Counted from the stretch's first letter, positions 17,609 to 26,724 are shown. The stretch: DNA of 64,000 nt from Alexandriicola marinus (GCF_004000435.1 NZ_RBVZ01000001.1:1-64000); one strand, 5' to 3'. Numbers and translations are program-made. Notes: generated by a model not told the origin, from the letters alone.

Positions 17609-18397
17609 ATGGTCGTGGCCCCGATGGGAGAGCGTGCGCCGATCCTGCACATGCGAGAGGTCGACAAGACCTTCAACGGCGGGATCGTTGCGCTTGAGCA
17701 TATGTCGCTCGATGTCAACGAGGGGGATTTCATCTCCCTCCTTGGCCCGTCGGGCTGCGGCAAGTCCACGGCGTTGCGGCTGATCGCGGGGCTGATGCCT
17801 CCGACGGCCGGCCGGATCGAGTGGGAAGGCGGGCAGGGCGCCGATGATCTGGGCGTGGTCTTTCAGGAACCCACGCTGATGCCCTGGGCCACGGTCGAAA
17901 AGAATGTCTTCCTGCCGTTCCGGCTCAGGGGGCAGAGTTTCGGCAAGGTCCGCGACCGTATCCACGAGGTTCTGGCCCTCGTCGGGCTGGAGAAGTTCCA
18001 CAAGAGCTATCCGCGCGAATTGTCGGGCGGGATGAAGATGCGGGTGTCGATCGCGCGGGCGCTGGTGACGAACCCGCGCCTGATCCTGATGGACGAACCC
18101 TTCGCCGCGCTTGACGAGATTACCCGCCAGAAGCTGAACGACGACCTTCTGTCGCTGAAGGCAAAGACCGGCGCGACAGTCATTTTCGTCACCCATTCGG
18201 TGTTCGAGAGCGTGTTCCTCAGCGACCGCATCCTGATCATGGCCGCGCGACCCGGTCGCGTGATCCGCGAAATCACGGTCGATGCGCCCTATCCGCGCGG
18301 AATCGACTGGCGCACGGCGCCCGAATACGGCGTGATCGCGCGCGAGGCATCCGCCACCCTGCACGGCGCACTCGCCCAGACGGAGGCAGCAGAATGA
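17609..18397 (+). CDS. ABC transporter ATP-binding protein (nitrate/taurine/pyrimidine type)
   Basis: 262 aa. Walker A GPSGCGKST at about 46-54, Q-loop in VVFQEPTLMPWATVEKNV, signature LSGGMKMRVSIARAL near 137, Walker B LILMDEPFAALDEI near 155, H-loop in THSVFES. The Q-loop and signature forms are those of SsuB/TauB/ThiZ-type ATPases. Begins eight bases after the binding protein and overlaps the permease by four bases. Confidence 0.94.
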   Translation: MVVAPMGERAPILHMREVDKTFNGGIVALEHMSLDVNEGDFISLLGPSGCGKSTALRLIAGLMPPTAGRIEWEGGQGADDLGVVFQEPTLMPWATVEKNVFLPFRLRGQSFGKVRDRIHEVLALVGLEKFHKSYPRELSGGMKMRVSIARALVTNPRLILMDEPFAALDEITRQKLNDDLLSLKAKTGATVIFVTHSVFESVFLSDRILIMAARPGRVIREITVDAPYPRGIDWRTAPEYGVIAREASATLHGALAQTEAAE

Positions 18398-19278
18398 CAG
18401 CACCCGATATTGGCCTCGAGGAACGCCGGCAGAAGGCCCAATCCGGCAGCGCCCCCCTGATCGATGCCGACGAACAGCGCCGCGCCCGGCGCCGCCGCAA
18501 CGAGGAAATCGCGAAATACGCGATCCCGATCGCAGTGATGACCCTCGCGATCTGGTACTGGGACAGGCTGGTCGTCTGGAACGAGATCGAACCTTATATC
18601 CTGCCGCGGCCGGGGCTTGTCCTGTCGACCCTGATCGAGGATTGGGGGACGCTGTCGCAATCGCTGCTGGTAACGCTTCAGATCACCGGATTTGCGCTGG
18701 CCGTGGCCGTGGTCGGCGGTGTCGGGCTTGCCGTCATCTTTTCGCTGTCGCGTTTTGCCGAGATGTCGTTTTCGCCCTTCGCGGTGATCCTTCAGGTCAC
18801 GCCGATCGTCTCGATCGCGCCTCTGATCTTCATCTATATCGAAAGCCGGATGGTCGGGCTGTTGATGTGCGCATGGATTGTGGCGTTCTTCCCGATCCTT
18901 GCCAACACGACGCTTGGCCTGAAATCGGCCGATCACAATCTGCGCGATCTGTTCACGATCTACCGGGCGAACCGGTGGCAGAGGCTGGTCCACCTTCAGC
19001 TTCCCTCCGCGCTTCCCTATTTTCTGGGCGGGCTCAAGATCGCGGGCGGGCTTGCCCTGATCGGTGCGGTCGTGGCCGAATACGTGGCCGGCACCGGCGG
19101 GATCGGATCGGGCCTCGCGTTCCGCATCCTCGAGGCGGGCTACAGGTTGCAGATCCCGCGAATGTTCGCGGCCCTGATCCTGATCGCGATCACCGGGGTG
19201 ATCATCTACGCAACCACGTCCCTGATCGCGCATCTCGCGCTGAGGAAGTGGCACGAATCCGCGTTGAAACGAGAATAG
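18394..19278 (+). CDS. ABC transporter permease (nitrate/taurine/pyrimidine type)
   Basis: 294 aa. A charged N-terminal tail of about 45 residues is followed by six hydrophobic segments. The conserved permease loop contacting the ATPase is around TLGLKSADHNLRDLFTIYRA, followed by HLQLPSALPYFLGGLKIAGG, a typical BPD_transp_1 pattern. Completes the importer encoded by 16605-19278; the next gene starts three bases later. Confidence 0.94.
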   Translation: MTAPDIGLEERRQKAQSGSAPLIDADEQRRARRRRNEEIAKYAIPIAVMTLAIWYWDRLVVWNEIEPYILPRPGLVLSTLIEDWGTLSQSLLVTLQITGFALAVAVVGGVGLAVIFSLSRFAEMSFSPFAVILQVTPIVSIAPLIFIYIESRMVGLLMCAWIVAFFPILANTTLGLKSADHNLRDLFTIYRANRWQRLVHLQLPSALPYFLGGLKIAGGLALIGAVVAEYVAGTGGIGSGLAFRILEAGYRLQIPRMFAALILIAITGVIIYATTSLIAHLALRKWHESALKRE

Positions 19279-19281
19279 AAC

Positions 19282-20550
19282 ATGGCACTACCGACCCTGC
19301 CCGAGGGCCTGATCCGGCTCGATAACCTCACTGTGCCCGCCCATTGCCTTGATGGTGGGGTGGGGATGGTAACCACGTCTCTGACGATTGCCGGGGGCGA
19401 GTTCGCCGACGACGCGTCTGACGCCACACCTGTGGACATGCGGGGCGCGATGGCCTTTCCGGGGTTCATCGACATGCATACCCATCTGGACAAGGGGCAT
19501 ATCTGGCCCCGCAGGTCCAATCCCGATGGTAGCTTCGAAGGGGCGCTTGTCGCGGTGCGCGGCGATTCCACGGCCCGCTGGTCGGCCGAGGATGTCCGGG
19601 CGCGGATGAATTTTTCGCTCAAGAGCGCCTATGCCCACGGTACCCGCGCGATCCGGACCCATCTTGACAGCCATGCACCGCAGGATGCGATCAGCTGGGG
19701 TCTGTTTCCCGAGGTCCGCGCCGAATGGGAAGGCAGGATCGACCTGCAGGCGGCGTGTCTCGTGGCCTGCGATTATGCCCTGACCGACGCCTTCCAGACC
19801 ACCGCCGATCTGACCGCCGGGGCAGGGGGCGTGCTGGGCATGGTGACCTATCCCTCCGCCGATCTGCAGGCGCAGCTTGACGCCTTCTTCGTCGCCGCCG
19901 AGGCGCGCGGGCTCGATGCGGATTTCCATGTCGACGAAACGATGGACCCGACCGTGAACACTCTGCGCGACATCGCGCAGACCGTCATTGACCGGGGCTT
20001 TGAAAGGCGCGTCACCGTGGGCCATCTCTGCTCGCTGTCCGTGATGGATGAAACCGAGGCGCTTCACACGCTCGACGTGGTGGCGCGCGCGGGGCTGCGT
20101 GTGGTCAGCCTGCCGATGTGCAACATGTATCTGCAGGATCGGCATGCCGCCCGCACCCCGCGCAATCGGGGGATCACGCTTGTGCACGAAATGGCCGCGC
20201 GGGGCATTCCGGTATGCTTTGCCTCCGACAACACGCGCGATCCGTTCTATGCCTATGGCGACATGGACATGCTGGAGGTCATGCGCGAGGCGACCCGGAT
20301 CGGTCATCTCGACCATTCGGTCTTCGACTGGACCCGCGCCTACCTCGGCCACCCGGCCGCCGCCTGCGGGTTCGAGGCGCCCTCGCTTGCGCCGTGCGCA
20401 CCGGCCGACCTCGTCATCTGCAACGCCCGCAGCTGGACAGAGCTGTTCGCCCGTCCGCAATCGGACCGCATCGTCCTGCGCAACGGCCGCCCCGTTGACC
20501 GGACGCTGCCCGATTATGCCGAACTTGACCACTTGATGGAGCCCTCATGA
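19282..20550 (+). CDS. Cytosine-deaminase-like amidohydrolase
   Basis: 422 aa TIM-barrel amidohydrolase. Metal ligands are visible: DMHTHLDKGH (His66, His68), DFHVDETMD (His near 216), GHLCSLS (His near 247) and FASDNTRDPFYAYGDMDML (Asp near 315). The DNTRDP-YAYG-DML region is the CodA/cytosine-deaminase form, without the carboxylated Lys of hydantoinases. Expected reaction: deamination or hydrolysis of a cyclic amidine such as a pyrimidine or pterin-like ring. Coupled to the ABC importer upstream and overlapping the FAD enzyme downstream by four bases. Actual substrate unknown. Confidence 0.87.
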   Translation: MALPTLPEGLIRLDNLTVPAHCLDGGVGMVTTSLTIAGGEFADDASDATPVDMRGAMAFPGFIDMHTHLDKGHIWPRRSNPDGSFEGALVAVRGDSTARWSAEDVRARMNFSLKSAYAHGTRAIRTHLDSHAPQDAISWGLFPEVRAEWEGRIDLQAACLVACDYALTDAFQTTADLTAGAGGVLGMVTYPSADLQAQLDAFFVAAEARGLDADFHVDETMDPTVNTLRDIAQTVIDRGFERRVTVGHLCSLSVMDETEALHTLDVVARAGLRVVSLPMCNMYLQDRHAARTPRNRGITLVHEMAARGIPVCFASDNTRDPFYAYGDMDMLEVMREATRIGHLDHSVFDWTRAYLGHPAAACGFEAPSLAPCAPADLVICNARSWTELFARPQSDRIVLRNGRPVDRTLPDYAELDHLMEPS

Positions 20551-21953
20551 GCATCCCCGCCGCGATCGCCGCCCTGCAAGACAAGGGCATCGAGGTTGAC
20601 ATCAACCCCTCCAGCGTGAAGGCCAAGAGCCGGGATTTCTTCTGGTATTCGCCTGTGCTGAAAGACCGGCTCGATCATGTGATCGCGGATTTCGTGGCCA
20701 CCCCGAAATCCGAGGCCGAGGTGATCGAGATCCTCAGGGTCTGCCATGCCGAGGATGTGCCCGTGACCACGCGCGGCACCGGCACCGGCAATTACGGGCA
20801 AGCGATGCCACTGGCAGGCGGCTGTGTCTTGCACCTCAACAAGATGAACGCGGTCAAGGACATCCAGGCCGGCCGGGTCATCTGTGAGCCGGGCGTCCTG
20901 CTCAAGGATCTGGATGCGGCCTGCAACGAGACGGGGCAGGAAATCCGCATGTATTCCTCGACCTGGGCCACGGCCACGATCGGCGGCTTCATCGCGGGCG
21001 GGTCTGGCGGGATCGGGTCGGTGCGCTGGGGCAGTTTGCGCGATCCGGGCAACATCATTCGCCTGCGCGTCGTCACGATGGAGGCCGATCCCCGGACGCT
21101 GGAAATCACCGGTCATGACCTGCACCGGGTGTCCCACGCCTATGGCACCAACGGCATCATCACCGAGATCGAGATCCCGCTGGCCCCGGCCTATGACTGG
21201 ATCGGCATCTTCCTTGCCTTCGAGGATTTCGAAGAGGCCCTGCGCTACAGCCATGCCCTTGCCTCCTGCGACGGGATCCTGATCAAGCTTGCCACCATCT
21301 TCGAGGCGCCCATTGCCAAGGATTACTTTCAGCGGGTGGCGCCCCACGTGGACCAGGGTGACGCGGTCGTGGCCCTCATGGTGGCGCCTCACGCCATGCC
21401 CGGGTGGGAGACGTTCACCTCCGACTATCCCGGTGCGCGGGTGATCTATGTCCAGGGCCAGAGCGACTGGCCGCGCGATCCGGGCCCGGTCTTCGAATAT
21501 GGTTGGAACCACACGACGCTCCGCGCGCTCAAGGTCGATCCCTCGATCACCTACCTGCAGATCGCCTATGGCAACGAGGATCCGATCCCGCTGATCATGA
21601 AGGTGAAAGAGAGGCTTTCACCGGAGGTGCTTCAGCATGTCGAGGTGACGCGCTCGAACGGCAAGGTCGCGATGGGCGGGCTGACGCTGGTGAAATTCAC
21701 CAGCGAGGAACGGCTCGACGAGATCGTCGCCATCCACGAAGAAATGGGGGCGATGAACTTCAACCCGCATCGCTACACGCTGGAAGAGGGTGGGCGGCAA
21801 TCGGTCGACGAGCGCCAGCTGGAATTCAAGCGCGAGGCCGATCCCAAGGGCCTGTTGAACCCGGGCAAGATGATCACATGGGACGATCCCGACTGGTCCT
21901 ATGACCGGATGTATGCCTGGCCCGGATTGCAACCCAAGAGCGCGGCGGAATAG
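20547..21953 (+). CDS. FAD-binding (PCMH-type) oxidoreductase
   Basis: 468 aa. The PCMH flavin domain spans about 40-225: VTTRGTGTGNYGQAMPLAGG, GRVICEPGVLLKDLDAAC and IGGFIAGGSGGIGSVRWG. A cap domain of FAD-oxidase C type follows and the chain ends with the family LLNPGKMITW motif. Such enzymes oxidise 2-hydroxy acids or related alcohols. Sits between the cytosine-deaminase-like gene and two flavodoxin-fold reductases in one operon; a redox step in breakdown of the imported compound is likely. Confidence 0.88.
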   Translation: MSIPAAIAALQDKGIEVDINPSSVKAKSRDFFWYSPVLKDRLDHVIADFVATPKSEAEVIEILRVCHAEDVPVTTRGTGTGNYGQAMPLAGGCVLHLNKMNAVKDIQAGRVICEPGVLLKDLDAACNETGQEIRMYSSTWATATIGGFIAGGSGGIGSVRWGSLRDPGNIIRLRVVTMEADPRTLEITGHDLHRVSHAYGTNGIITEIEIPLAPAYDWIGIFLAFEDFEEALRYSHALASCDGILIKLATIFEAPIAKDYFQRVAPHVDQGDAVVALMVAPHAMPGWETFTSDYPGARVIYVQGQSDWPRDPGPVFEYGWNHTTLRALKVDPSITYLQIAYGNEDPIPLIMKVKERLSPEVLQHVEVTRSNGKVAMGGLTLVKFTSEERLDEIVAIHEEMGAMNFNPHRYTLEEGGRQSVDERQLEFKREADPKGLLNPGKMITWDDPDWSYDRMYAWPGLQPKSAAE

Positions 21954-22535
21954 ATGCCGCGTGCCCTTGTCGTCTTTGCCCATCCGGTGCCCGAAAGCCT
22001 GAACGCGGCGGCCCACCGCGTCGCGGTCGAGACTCTGGCTGCCAAGGGCTGGGATGTGGACGATTGCGACCTTTATGCCGAGGGCTTCGACCCCGTTCTC
22101 AGCACGGAGGAGCGCCGCAACTACCACGATACCGCGATCAATACCGGGCCCGTCCAGACCTATGTCGATCGTCTGCGCGCGGCGGAGGCCTTCATCCTGT
22201 GTTTCCCGGTGTGGAATTTCGGCTATCCGGCGATCCTGAAGGGCTATTTCGATCGGGTCATGCTACCCGGCGTGACCTTCGATCTGGCCGATGGCAAGCT
22301 GACCCCCTGTCTGAACAACATCCGCAAGATCGCGGCGATCACCTCTTATGGCTCTACTCCGCTGCGGGCCTTTCTTGCGGGGGACCCGCCCAAAAAGCTG
22401 TTCAAACGGTCGCTCTGGGGGACGATGCGGCCCGAAAAGATGCGGTATATCGCGCAATATGACATGAACAACATCACGCAGGCGGACTGTGACGCCTTCC
22501 TTGCCCGCGTCAGATCCGAGATGGAGGCGTTCTGA
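21954..22535 (+). CDS. NAD(P)H-dependent flavodoxin-fold reductase (quinone reductase family), copy 1
   Basis: 193 aa. Flavodoxin-like fold: FMN phosphate loop AHPVPESLNAAAHR near the N-terminus and CFPVWNFGYPAILKGYFDRV in the middle, typical of the MdaB/Kef-ancillary/NQO1-like group that reduces quinones, nitro or azo groups. Its ATG directly follows the stop of the FAD enzyme. The next gene is a clear paralogue, so the pair arose by tandem duplication. Confidence 0.9.
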   Translation: MPRALVVFAHPVPESLNAAAHRVAVETLAAKGWDVDDCDLYAEGFDPVLSTEERRNYHDTAINTGPVQTYVDRLRAAEAFILCFPVWNFGYPAILKGYFDRVMLPGVTFDLADGKLTPCLNNIRKIAAITSYGSTPLRAFLAGDPPKKLFKRSLWGTMRPEKMRYIAQYDMNNITQADCDAFLARVRSEMEAF

Positions 22536-22538
22536 GCC

Positions 22539-23171
22539 ATGCGCGCACTTGTCGTTTATTGCCATCCCAAGGAGGGCTCTTTCACGGCCGCGGTGCGCGA
22601 CACGGTTCTTGGCCGGCTTGAGGCCGCGGGGGCCGAGGTTCGTCTTCACGATCTCTATGCCCAAGGGTTCCAGCCTGTTCTGACCGAGGCCGAATGGACG
22701 GGCTATCTGGATGCGCCCGCCAACCGCAGGCCCGTGGCCGATCCGGTGGCCGATCTGCAATGGTGCGACACGCTGATCTTCGTCTATCCGACATGGTGGT
22801 ACGGGCTGCCGGCGCTTCTCAAGGGCTGGCTCGACCGGGTGTTGTTGCCGGATGTGGCGTTCCTGATGCCGCAGACCGAGGGCGAGACGATCCGACCCGG
22901 CCTTCACCATATCAAGCGCATGGGCGTCTTCACCACCTGCGGAGCAAGCCGGTGGCTGACCTTCCTTGTCGGCGCGCCGGGCAAACGGACGCTGATGCGC
23001 GGCGTGGGGCTGTTGCTCGCGCCACGGGCGAAGAAGGTCTTTGCCGCCCATTACCTGATGGACAGCGCCAAGCGGCCCAGCCTCGAGGCGCATCTGCGCA
23101 AGGTCGCGGCCAAGACGGACAAGCTGATCGGCACGCGGCGCACAGCACCCCTCAAGGAGGCCGCTTCATGA
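22539..23171 (+). CDS. NAD(P)H-dependent flavodoxin-fold reductase, copy 2
   Basis: 210 aa paralogue of the preceding gene: CHPKEGSFTAAVRD aligns with the first FMN loop and VYPTWWYGLPALLKGWLDRV with the second, while HDLYAQGFQPVLTEAEW mirrors CDLYAEGFDPVLSTEE of copy 1. The last third differs (TTCGASRWLTFLVGAPGKR), so substrate preference may have diverged or the two may form a heterodimer. Overlaps the creatininase gene by four bases. Confidence 0.9.
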   Translation: MRALVVYCHPKEGSFTAAVRDTVLGRLEAAGAEVRLHDLYAQGFQPVLTEAEWTGYLDAPANRRPVADPVADLQWCDTLIFVYPTWWYGLPALLKGWLDRVLLPDVAFLMPQTEGETIRPGLHHIKRMGVFTTCGASRWLTFLVGAPGKRTLMRGVGLLLAPRAKKVFAAHYLMDSAKRPSLEAHLRKVAAKTDKLIGTRRTAPLKEAAS

Positions 23172-23956
23172 GCCGCCACTGGATCGATTACCCCGCGACC
23201 GATCTTCGGATCGATCCCGACCGAACCATCGCGATTCTGCCCACGGCCGCCGTGGAACAGCACGGCCCGCATCTGCCGGTGGGTGTGGATACAATGATCA
23301 ATCAGGGGCTGTGCGATCTGCTGGCCGAGCGCTGCCCGGAGACGCTCGATATCCGGCTGCTGCCGGTAATGGCGGTGGGCAAATCGAACGAACATCTCTG
23401 GGCGCCGGGCACTCTGACGCTGACGGCGGAGACGGCGCTGCGGGCCTGGACGGAGATCGGCCTGTCGGTGGCGCGCGCGGGCGTGCGCAAGATGCTGATC
23501 CTCAACTCCCACGGCGGCAACGCCGATCTGATTTCCATCGTCTCGCGGGAGTTGCGGGTCAGGGCGGGGATGTATTGCGTGCGCATGGGCTGGGGCGCGG
23601 GTGGCATTCCGGACGGGCTCTTTGGCGCGCAGGAACTGGCACAAGGCATTCATGGCGGCGACAACGAAACATCGCTGATGCTGCATTTCCGGCCCGAGAC
23701 GGTGGATATGTCGAAGGCCGAGGATTTCCGCTGGAGCCACAGCCAAGGCGATATCCCGCCCGTGGGCGCGATCGCCCATGGCTGGATCGCCTCGGACGTG
23801 CATCCCGCGGGCGTCGCGGGCGAGGCCCATCTGGCCACCGCTGACAAGGGCCGCGTGACGGCAGAGCATTACGTCCGGCAGGTGATCGATGTTCTTGACC
23901 AGATCACGGTGCAGGACATCAGCGGCTATGCCCCGGTGCCCGATCCGTTCCGATAG
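23168..23956 (+). CDS. Creatininase-family amidohydrolase
   Basis: 262 aa. Metal-binding motifs of the family are intact: AVEQHGPHLPVGVDTM at about 30-45 (Glu, His and Asp), LNSHGGNADLI near 115 and HGGDNETSLML near 165 with the late Glu. Members open cyclic amides such as creatinine, or act on riboflavin/pterin precursors (ArfB) and on mycofactocin peptide (MftE). Last gene of the 16605-23956 operon. No creatinase lies next to it, so creatinine itself is not implied; an amide ring from the imported heterocycle is more likely. Confidence 0.88.
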   Translation: MSRHWIDYPATDLRIDPDRTIAILPTAAVEQHGPHLPVGVDTMINQGLCDLLAERCPETLDIRLLPVMAVGKSNEHLWAPGTLTLTAETALRAWTEIGLSVARAGVRKMLILNSHGGNADLISIVSRELRVRAGMYCVRMGWGAGGIPDGLFGAQELAQGIHGGDNETSLMLHFRPETVDMSKAEDFRWSHSQGDIPPVGAIAHGWIASDVHPAGVAGEAHLATADKGRVTAEHYVRQVIDVLDQITVQDISGYAPVPDPFR

Positions 23957-24107
23957 GTGACGGCCCGCCCGATCCGACGGCGCGTCAGGCATCGAACCCG
24001 ACCCCGAATTTCGTCCCGGCAGTCGACGGTGGGCCCGGTGCGCGGCATTCCCAGATTTCCCGGATATGGCCCTGCGCGGGGCCATCGGCGGGTGCCCATA
24101 ACAGGTT

Positions 24108-24137
24108 CGGGCGCCCGGTCTGATGATCGGGCGCCCG
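24108..24137. terminator. Inverted repeat between convergent operons (tandem 10-bp palindromes)
   Basis: CGGGCGCCCG occurs at 24108-24117 and again at 24128-24137 with ten bases between; each copy is self-complementary and the two can pair into a 10-bp stem. It lies between the convergent genes ending at 23956 and 24177, where a bidirectional terminator is expected, but no U-run is visible. Confidence 0.4.
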
Positions 24138-24149
24138 AGACTGTGCATT

Positions 24150-24167
24150 CCGGCGGCGTGCCGCCGG
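24150..24167 (-). terminator. GC-rich hairpin just after the peptide-binding protein gene
   Basis: CCGGCGGC and GCCGCCGG are perfectly complementary around a two-base centre, starting ten bases past the stop codon of the minus-strand gene at 24177. There is no U-run, so intrinsic termination is uncertain. Confidence 0.35.
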
Positions 24168-24176
24168 AGAGGGACC

Positions 24177-25715
24177 TTAGTTCAGGCCGGCATTGAACAG
24201 ATAGACCTTCTCGTCGGGACGCGGGGTCCAGTCGATGCGGTTGCTGACGCCATAGAAATCGGGCTGGAAGTAGAGGTGCAGCCACGGGCCATCGTCATAG
24301 AAGACCTGCAGCATCTCGTCGACGATCTGCCGGGTCTCTTCCGGCGTGGTCGCGTTCGAGATGTCCTCCCAGCGGTCGAACCAGCGCGGATCGTCCCAAT
24401 GGGTGTAGTTGGTGCCACTGTCGACACGGGCCAGATCGGTCATGTCGTAGAGCGGGGACCACAGGGCGCCACCGGAGCCGATGAAGTAGAGCGGGCCTGC
24501 GTTACGCTCGCGGATCAGCGGGATGTAGACGCTCGACCATTCCATGATCTGAAGGTCCACATCGAGACCCACATCCTCGAGATACTGGGTGATGGCCTGC
24601 ACGACGCTGACGTCGTTCAGATACCGGCCCTGGCCTGCCTGGAAGGCAATCGAGAAACGGGTGCCGTCTTCGCCGCGCGGCCAGCCTGCCTCGTCCAGAA
24701 GCTGTTCAGCCAGTTCCGGGTCATAGGGGTAGGGCTCGAGGCTCTGGTTTGCGTTGGGCGGGTTGACGATACCGGTCATCCGCTCGCATTCGAAGTTCAG
24801 CAGCTGACGGCAGATCGTCGGCACGTCCACAGCGTATTGCAGCGCGCGGCGCACGTCCGCATCCTGGATCGCATCGCCACCTGGCTCCATCGCCATGGTG
24901 TCGCTGAGGTTGAAGCCGACATACATCCGGCGCGTGCCCTGGATCGGGTTCACCTCGGCGCTGCCGGAGGCATTGATCACGTCCATCTGGTCGGGGGCGA
25001 CGTTGGTGATGATATCGACGTTGCCGGCGATCAGTTCGGCGGCGCGGGTCGAGGCTTCGGGAATGATCCGCCAGACGATCGTGTCGAAGGTCAGGCTTTC
25101 ATCCACGGCTTCGAGAACGACGCTCGATCCGCGGTTCCACTCGGCCATCCGGTAGGCACCGGATCCGATCGGGTTGGAGACCGCCTCGTCGTTGCTCATC
25201 GCTTCGTAGCTGTCCTTGCAGTGGATCAGCACCTCGGCGATCAGGCCGAACGCGATGGGGTTCTTGCGTTCGATATTGATCTGCACCCGCAGATCATCGA
25301 GCGCCTCGGCGTTCTGGAAGCCGATCGACGAGAACACGAAACCGGGCGTGTTGCCGGTAAAGGCATTCGCGGGGTCCGCGGCCCGGTTGAAGGTATAGGC
25401 CGCGTCTTCCGCCGTGAGCGGCTCGCCGTCGTGGCAGGTCAGCCCCTCTTGCAGCGTGTAGATATAGCCGGTGCCGTCCTCGGTGATCTCGAGGCCGGTC
25501 GCCAGATCGTTCTGCACGTTGCCTTCGCCGTCGATGGTCTGCAGCGTGCCGAAGATGTGCCGGGCAATGTTTGAGTTGTCCCTCGACGAGATCGTGGCTG
25601 GATCGAATGTCGTGACGTCGGCGCTCAGACCAACCGTTATGGTCTCGGCCTGCGCGGCCCCCGCCGCAAGGAGGCATGCAGCCCCCGTGGCCAGGAGGTT
25701 CAGTCTTCGTGGCAT
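24177..25715 (-). CDS. Peptide/nickel-type ABC transporter substrate-binding protein (SBP family 5)
   Basis: 512 aa. Start at 25715 because a signal peptide begins there (MPRRLNLLATGAACLL, cleavage near AQA|ET) and AAAGGAAA lies upstream; the frame extends further but that part is not protein-like. SBP_bac_5 features: SADVTTFDPATISSRD, then ARHIFGTLQTIDGEG and QEGLTCHDGEPLTAEDAAYT. Binds peptides or peptide-like solutes for the permeases at 29237 and 30231 and the ATPases at 26877 and 27842. Lies 131 bases downstream of the gntR gene on the same strand, so the two may be cotranscribed. Confidence 0.93.
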   Translation of the reverse strand: MPRRLNLLATGAACLLAAGAAQAETITVGLSADVTTFDPATISSRDNSNIARHIFGTLQTIDGEGNVQNDLATGLEITEDGTGYIYTLQEGLTCHDGEPLTAEDAAYTFNRAADPANAFTGNTPGFVFSSIGFQNAEALDDLRVQINIERKNPIAFGLIAEVLIHCKDSYEAMSNDEAVSNPIGSGAYRMAEWNRGSSVVLEAVDESLTFDTIVWRIIPEASTRAAELIAGNVDIITNVAPDQMDVINASGSAEVNPIQGTRRMYVGFNLSDTMAMEPGGDAIQDADVRRALQYAVDVPTICRQLLNFECERMTGIVNPPNANQSLEPYPYDPELAEQLLDEAGWPRGEDGTRFSIAFQAGQGRYLNDVSVVQAITQYLEDVGLDVDLQIMEWSSVYIPLIRERNAGPLYFIGSGGALWSPLYDMTDLARVDSGTNYTHWDDPRWFDRWEDISNATTPEETRQIVDEMLQVFYDDGPWLHLYFQPDFYGVSNRIDWTPRPDEKVYLFNAGLN

Positions 25716-25846
25716 TGGCTTTCCTTTCACCTGTTGGGTGGTCGTTCGAGGTTTCGCCCGGCCCTTGTGATCGGGTCGTCTGGCGGCTTTGTGCTGCGAT
25801 CCCACGACCCGACGGCGCGAAGTGCCATATGTCACGATGTGGGAAA

Positions 25847-26527
25847 TCACAGATCTTGCACGATTGTGGCTGGATCAAAGGCGGCCAGCGCTCGTGTGTG
25901 CTCGGAAATCAGGGCAATGGCACGATCGGCGTCGCGATCCTCCAATGCCTTGACGATGGGCGGGTGATTGCTCGCAATCTGCTGGAGGTTCCGCTCGTCG
26001 CGGTTCCGCAAAGCCATGATCTGGTGGATGCGAAGATAGAGGTTCTTCCAGGAGGCGAGCAGAAGGTCATGATCGGCCAACCGGATCAGCGCGTGGTGGA
26101 ACGCCTCGTCGGCGGCCGTAAGGGCGTCGTAATTGTCGGCCGCGGCGGCAGCGTTCATCGCCTCGCAATATTCATGCAGCGCATCGACCGGCACCCCGCT
26201 GTCGAGGATCCGCCGAACGGCCATCACTTCGAAGACTTCGCGCAGCGAATAGGTTTCGGCGACTTCCCGCGCGGTCAGCGGTTTCACGCGCTTGCCCTTG
26301 TAGGCGATCGTCTCGACAAGACCGTCGTTTTCCAGGATCTGGATCGCCTCGCGGATCGGCGCCCGGCTGACGTTCATCTGTTCGGCAAGGGCCGTCTCTA
26401 CAAGCCCGCTGCCCGGACGCAGGCGTCCGCTCAGGATGGCACTGCGCAAGCGGTTGGCGACCTGCACGCGCAGAGGCACGTTTTCGATGGGCGCGATATC
26501 GTCGGGCAAGAGCGTCACGTTGCTCAT
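25847..26527 (-). CDS. GntR-family regulator (FCD domain) of the peptide-ABC/catabolic cluster
   Basis: 226 aa. Winged helix at about 17-75 (LRSAILSGRLRPGSGL, VSRAPIREAIQILENDGLVE), FCD domain at about 85-220 with FHHALIRLADHDLL and the terminal SEHTRALAAF His, likely metal/effector ligands. GGAGG lies about nine bases before the ATG at 26527. It sits inside the split peptide-ABC cassette. Upstream are a CTTGACA box, the 11-base motif GATTGTCGACA and a one-mismatch copy; the same motif occurs in two other promoter regions, so this is the likely regulator of the whole 24-58 kb block. Ligand unknown. Confidence 0.9.
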   Translation of the reverse strand: MSNVTLLPDDIAPIENVPLRVQVANRLRSAILSGRLRPGSGLVETALAEQMNVSRAPIREAIQILENDGLVETIAYKGKRVKPLTAREVAETYSLREVFEVMAVRRILDSGVPVDALHEYCEAMNAAAAADNYDALTAADEAFHHALIRLADHDLLLASWKNLYLRIHQIMALRNRDERNLQQIASNHPPIVKALEDRDADRAIALISEHTRALAAFDPATIVQDL

Positions 26528-26650
26528 ATGTCTGTTCCTCCAGTGTAGCCTCGATATCCCGGACAGGCGTTTCCGCCTCCCGCCGGGAAATTGACGCTTC
26601 CTAGAGACAGCTCACGCGACAAGGCAACTCCTATCGATGTGACGCAGGTC

Positions 26651-26661
26651 GATTGCCGACA
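26651..26661 (+). promoter_or_regulatory. Variant copy of the GATTGTCGACA motif (10 of 11 match)
   Basis: Reads GATTGCCGACA, 53 bases from the exact copy at 26714-26724, in the gntR leader. A second, weaker operator would fit autoregulation. A single mismatch in an 11-mer is not significant alone; position supports it. Confidence 0.35.
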
Positions 26662-26713
26662 ACCGCGGTTCTGTCGCCATGCTGAGGCGACATTTGTAAT
26701 GCAGGTTGTGGAG

Positions 26714-26724
26714 TGTCGACAATC
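26714..26724 (-). promoter_or_regulatory. Candidate GntR operator 1: GATTGTCGACA
   Basis: The palindromic core TGTCGACA starts 44 bases from the start of the TGTCAAG (CTTGACA on minus) at 26758. The same motif and spacing recur at 29046 and 44256. Confidence 0.6.

Noticed and set aside
23168-23956. Reading the creatininase homologue as part of creatinine breakdown
   Set aside because: No creatinase, sarcosine oxidase or N-methylhydantoinase is adjacent; the operon context is heterocycle-like.
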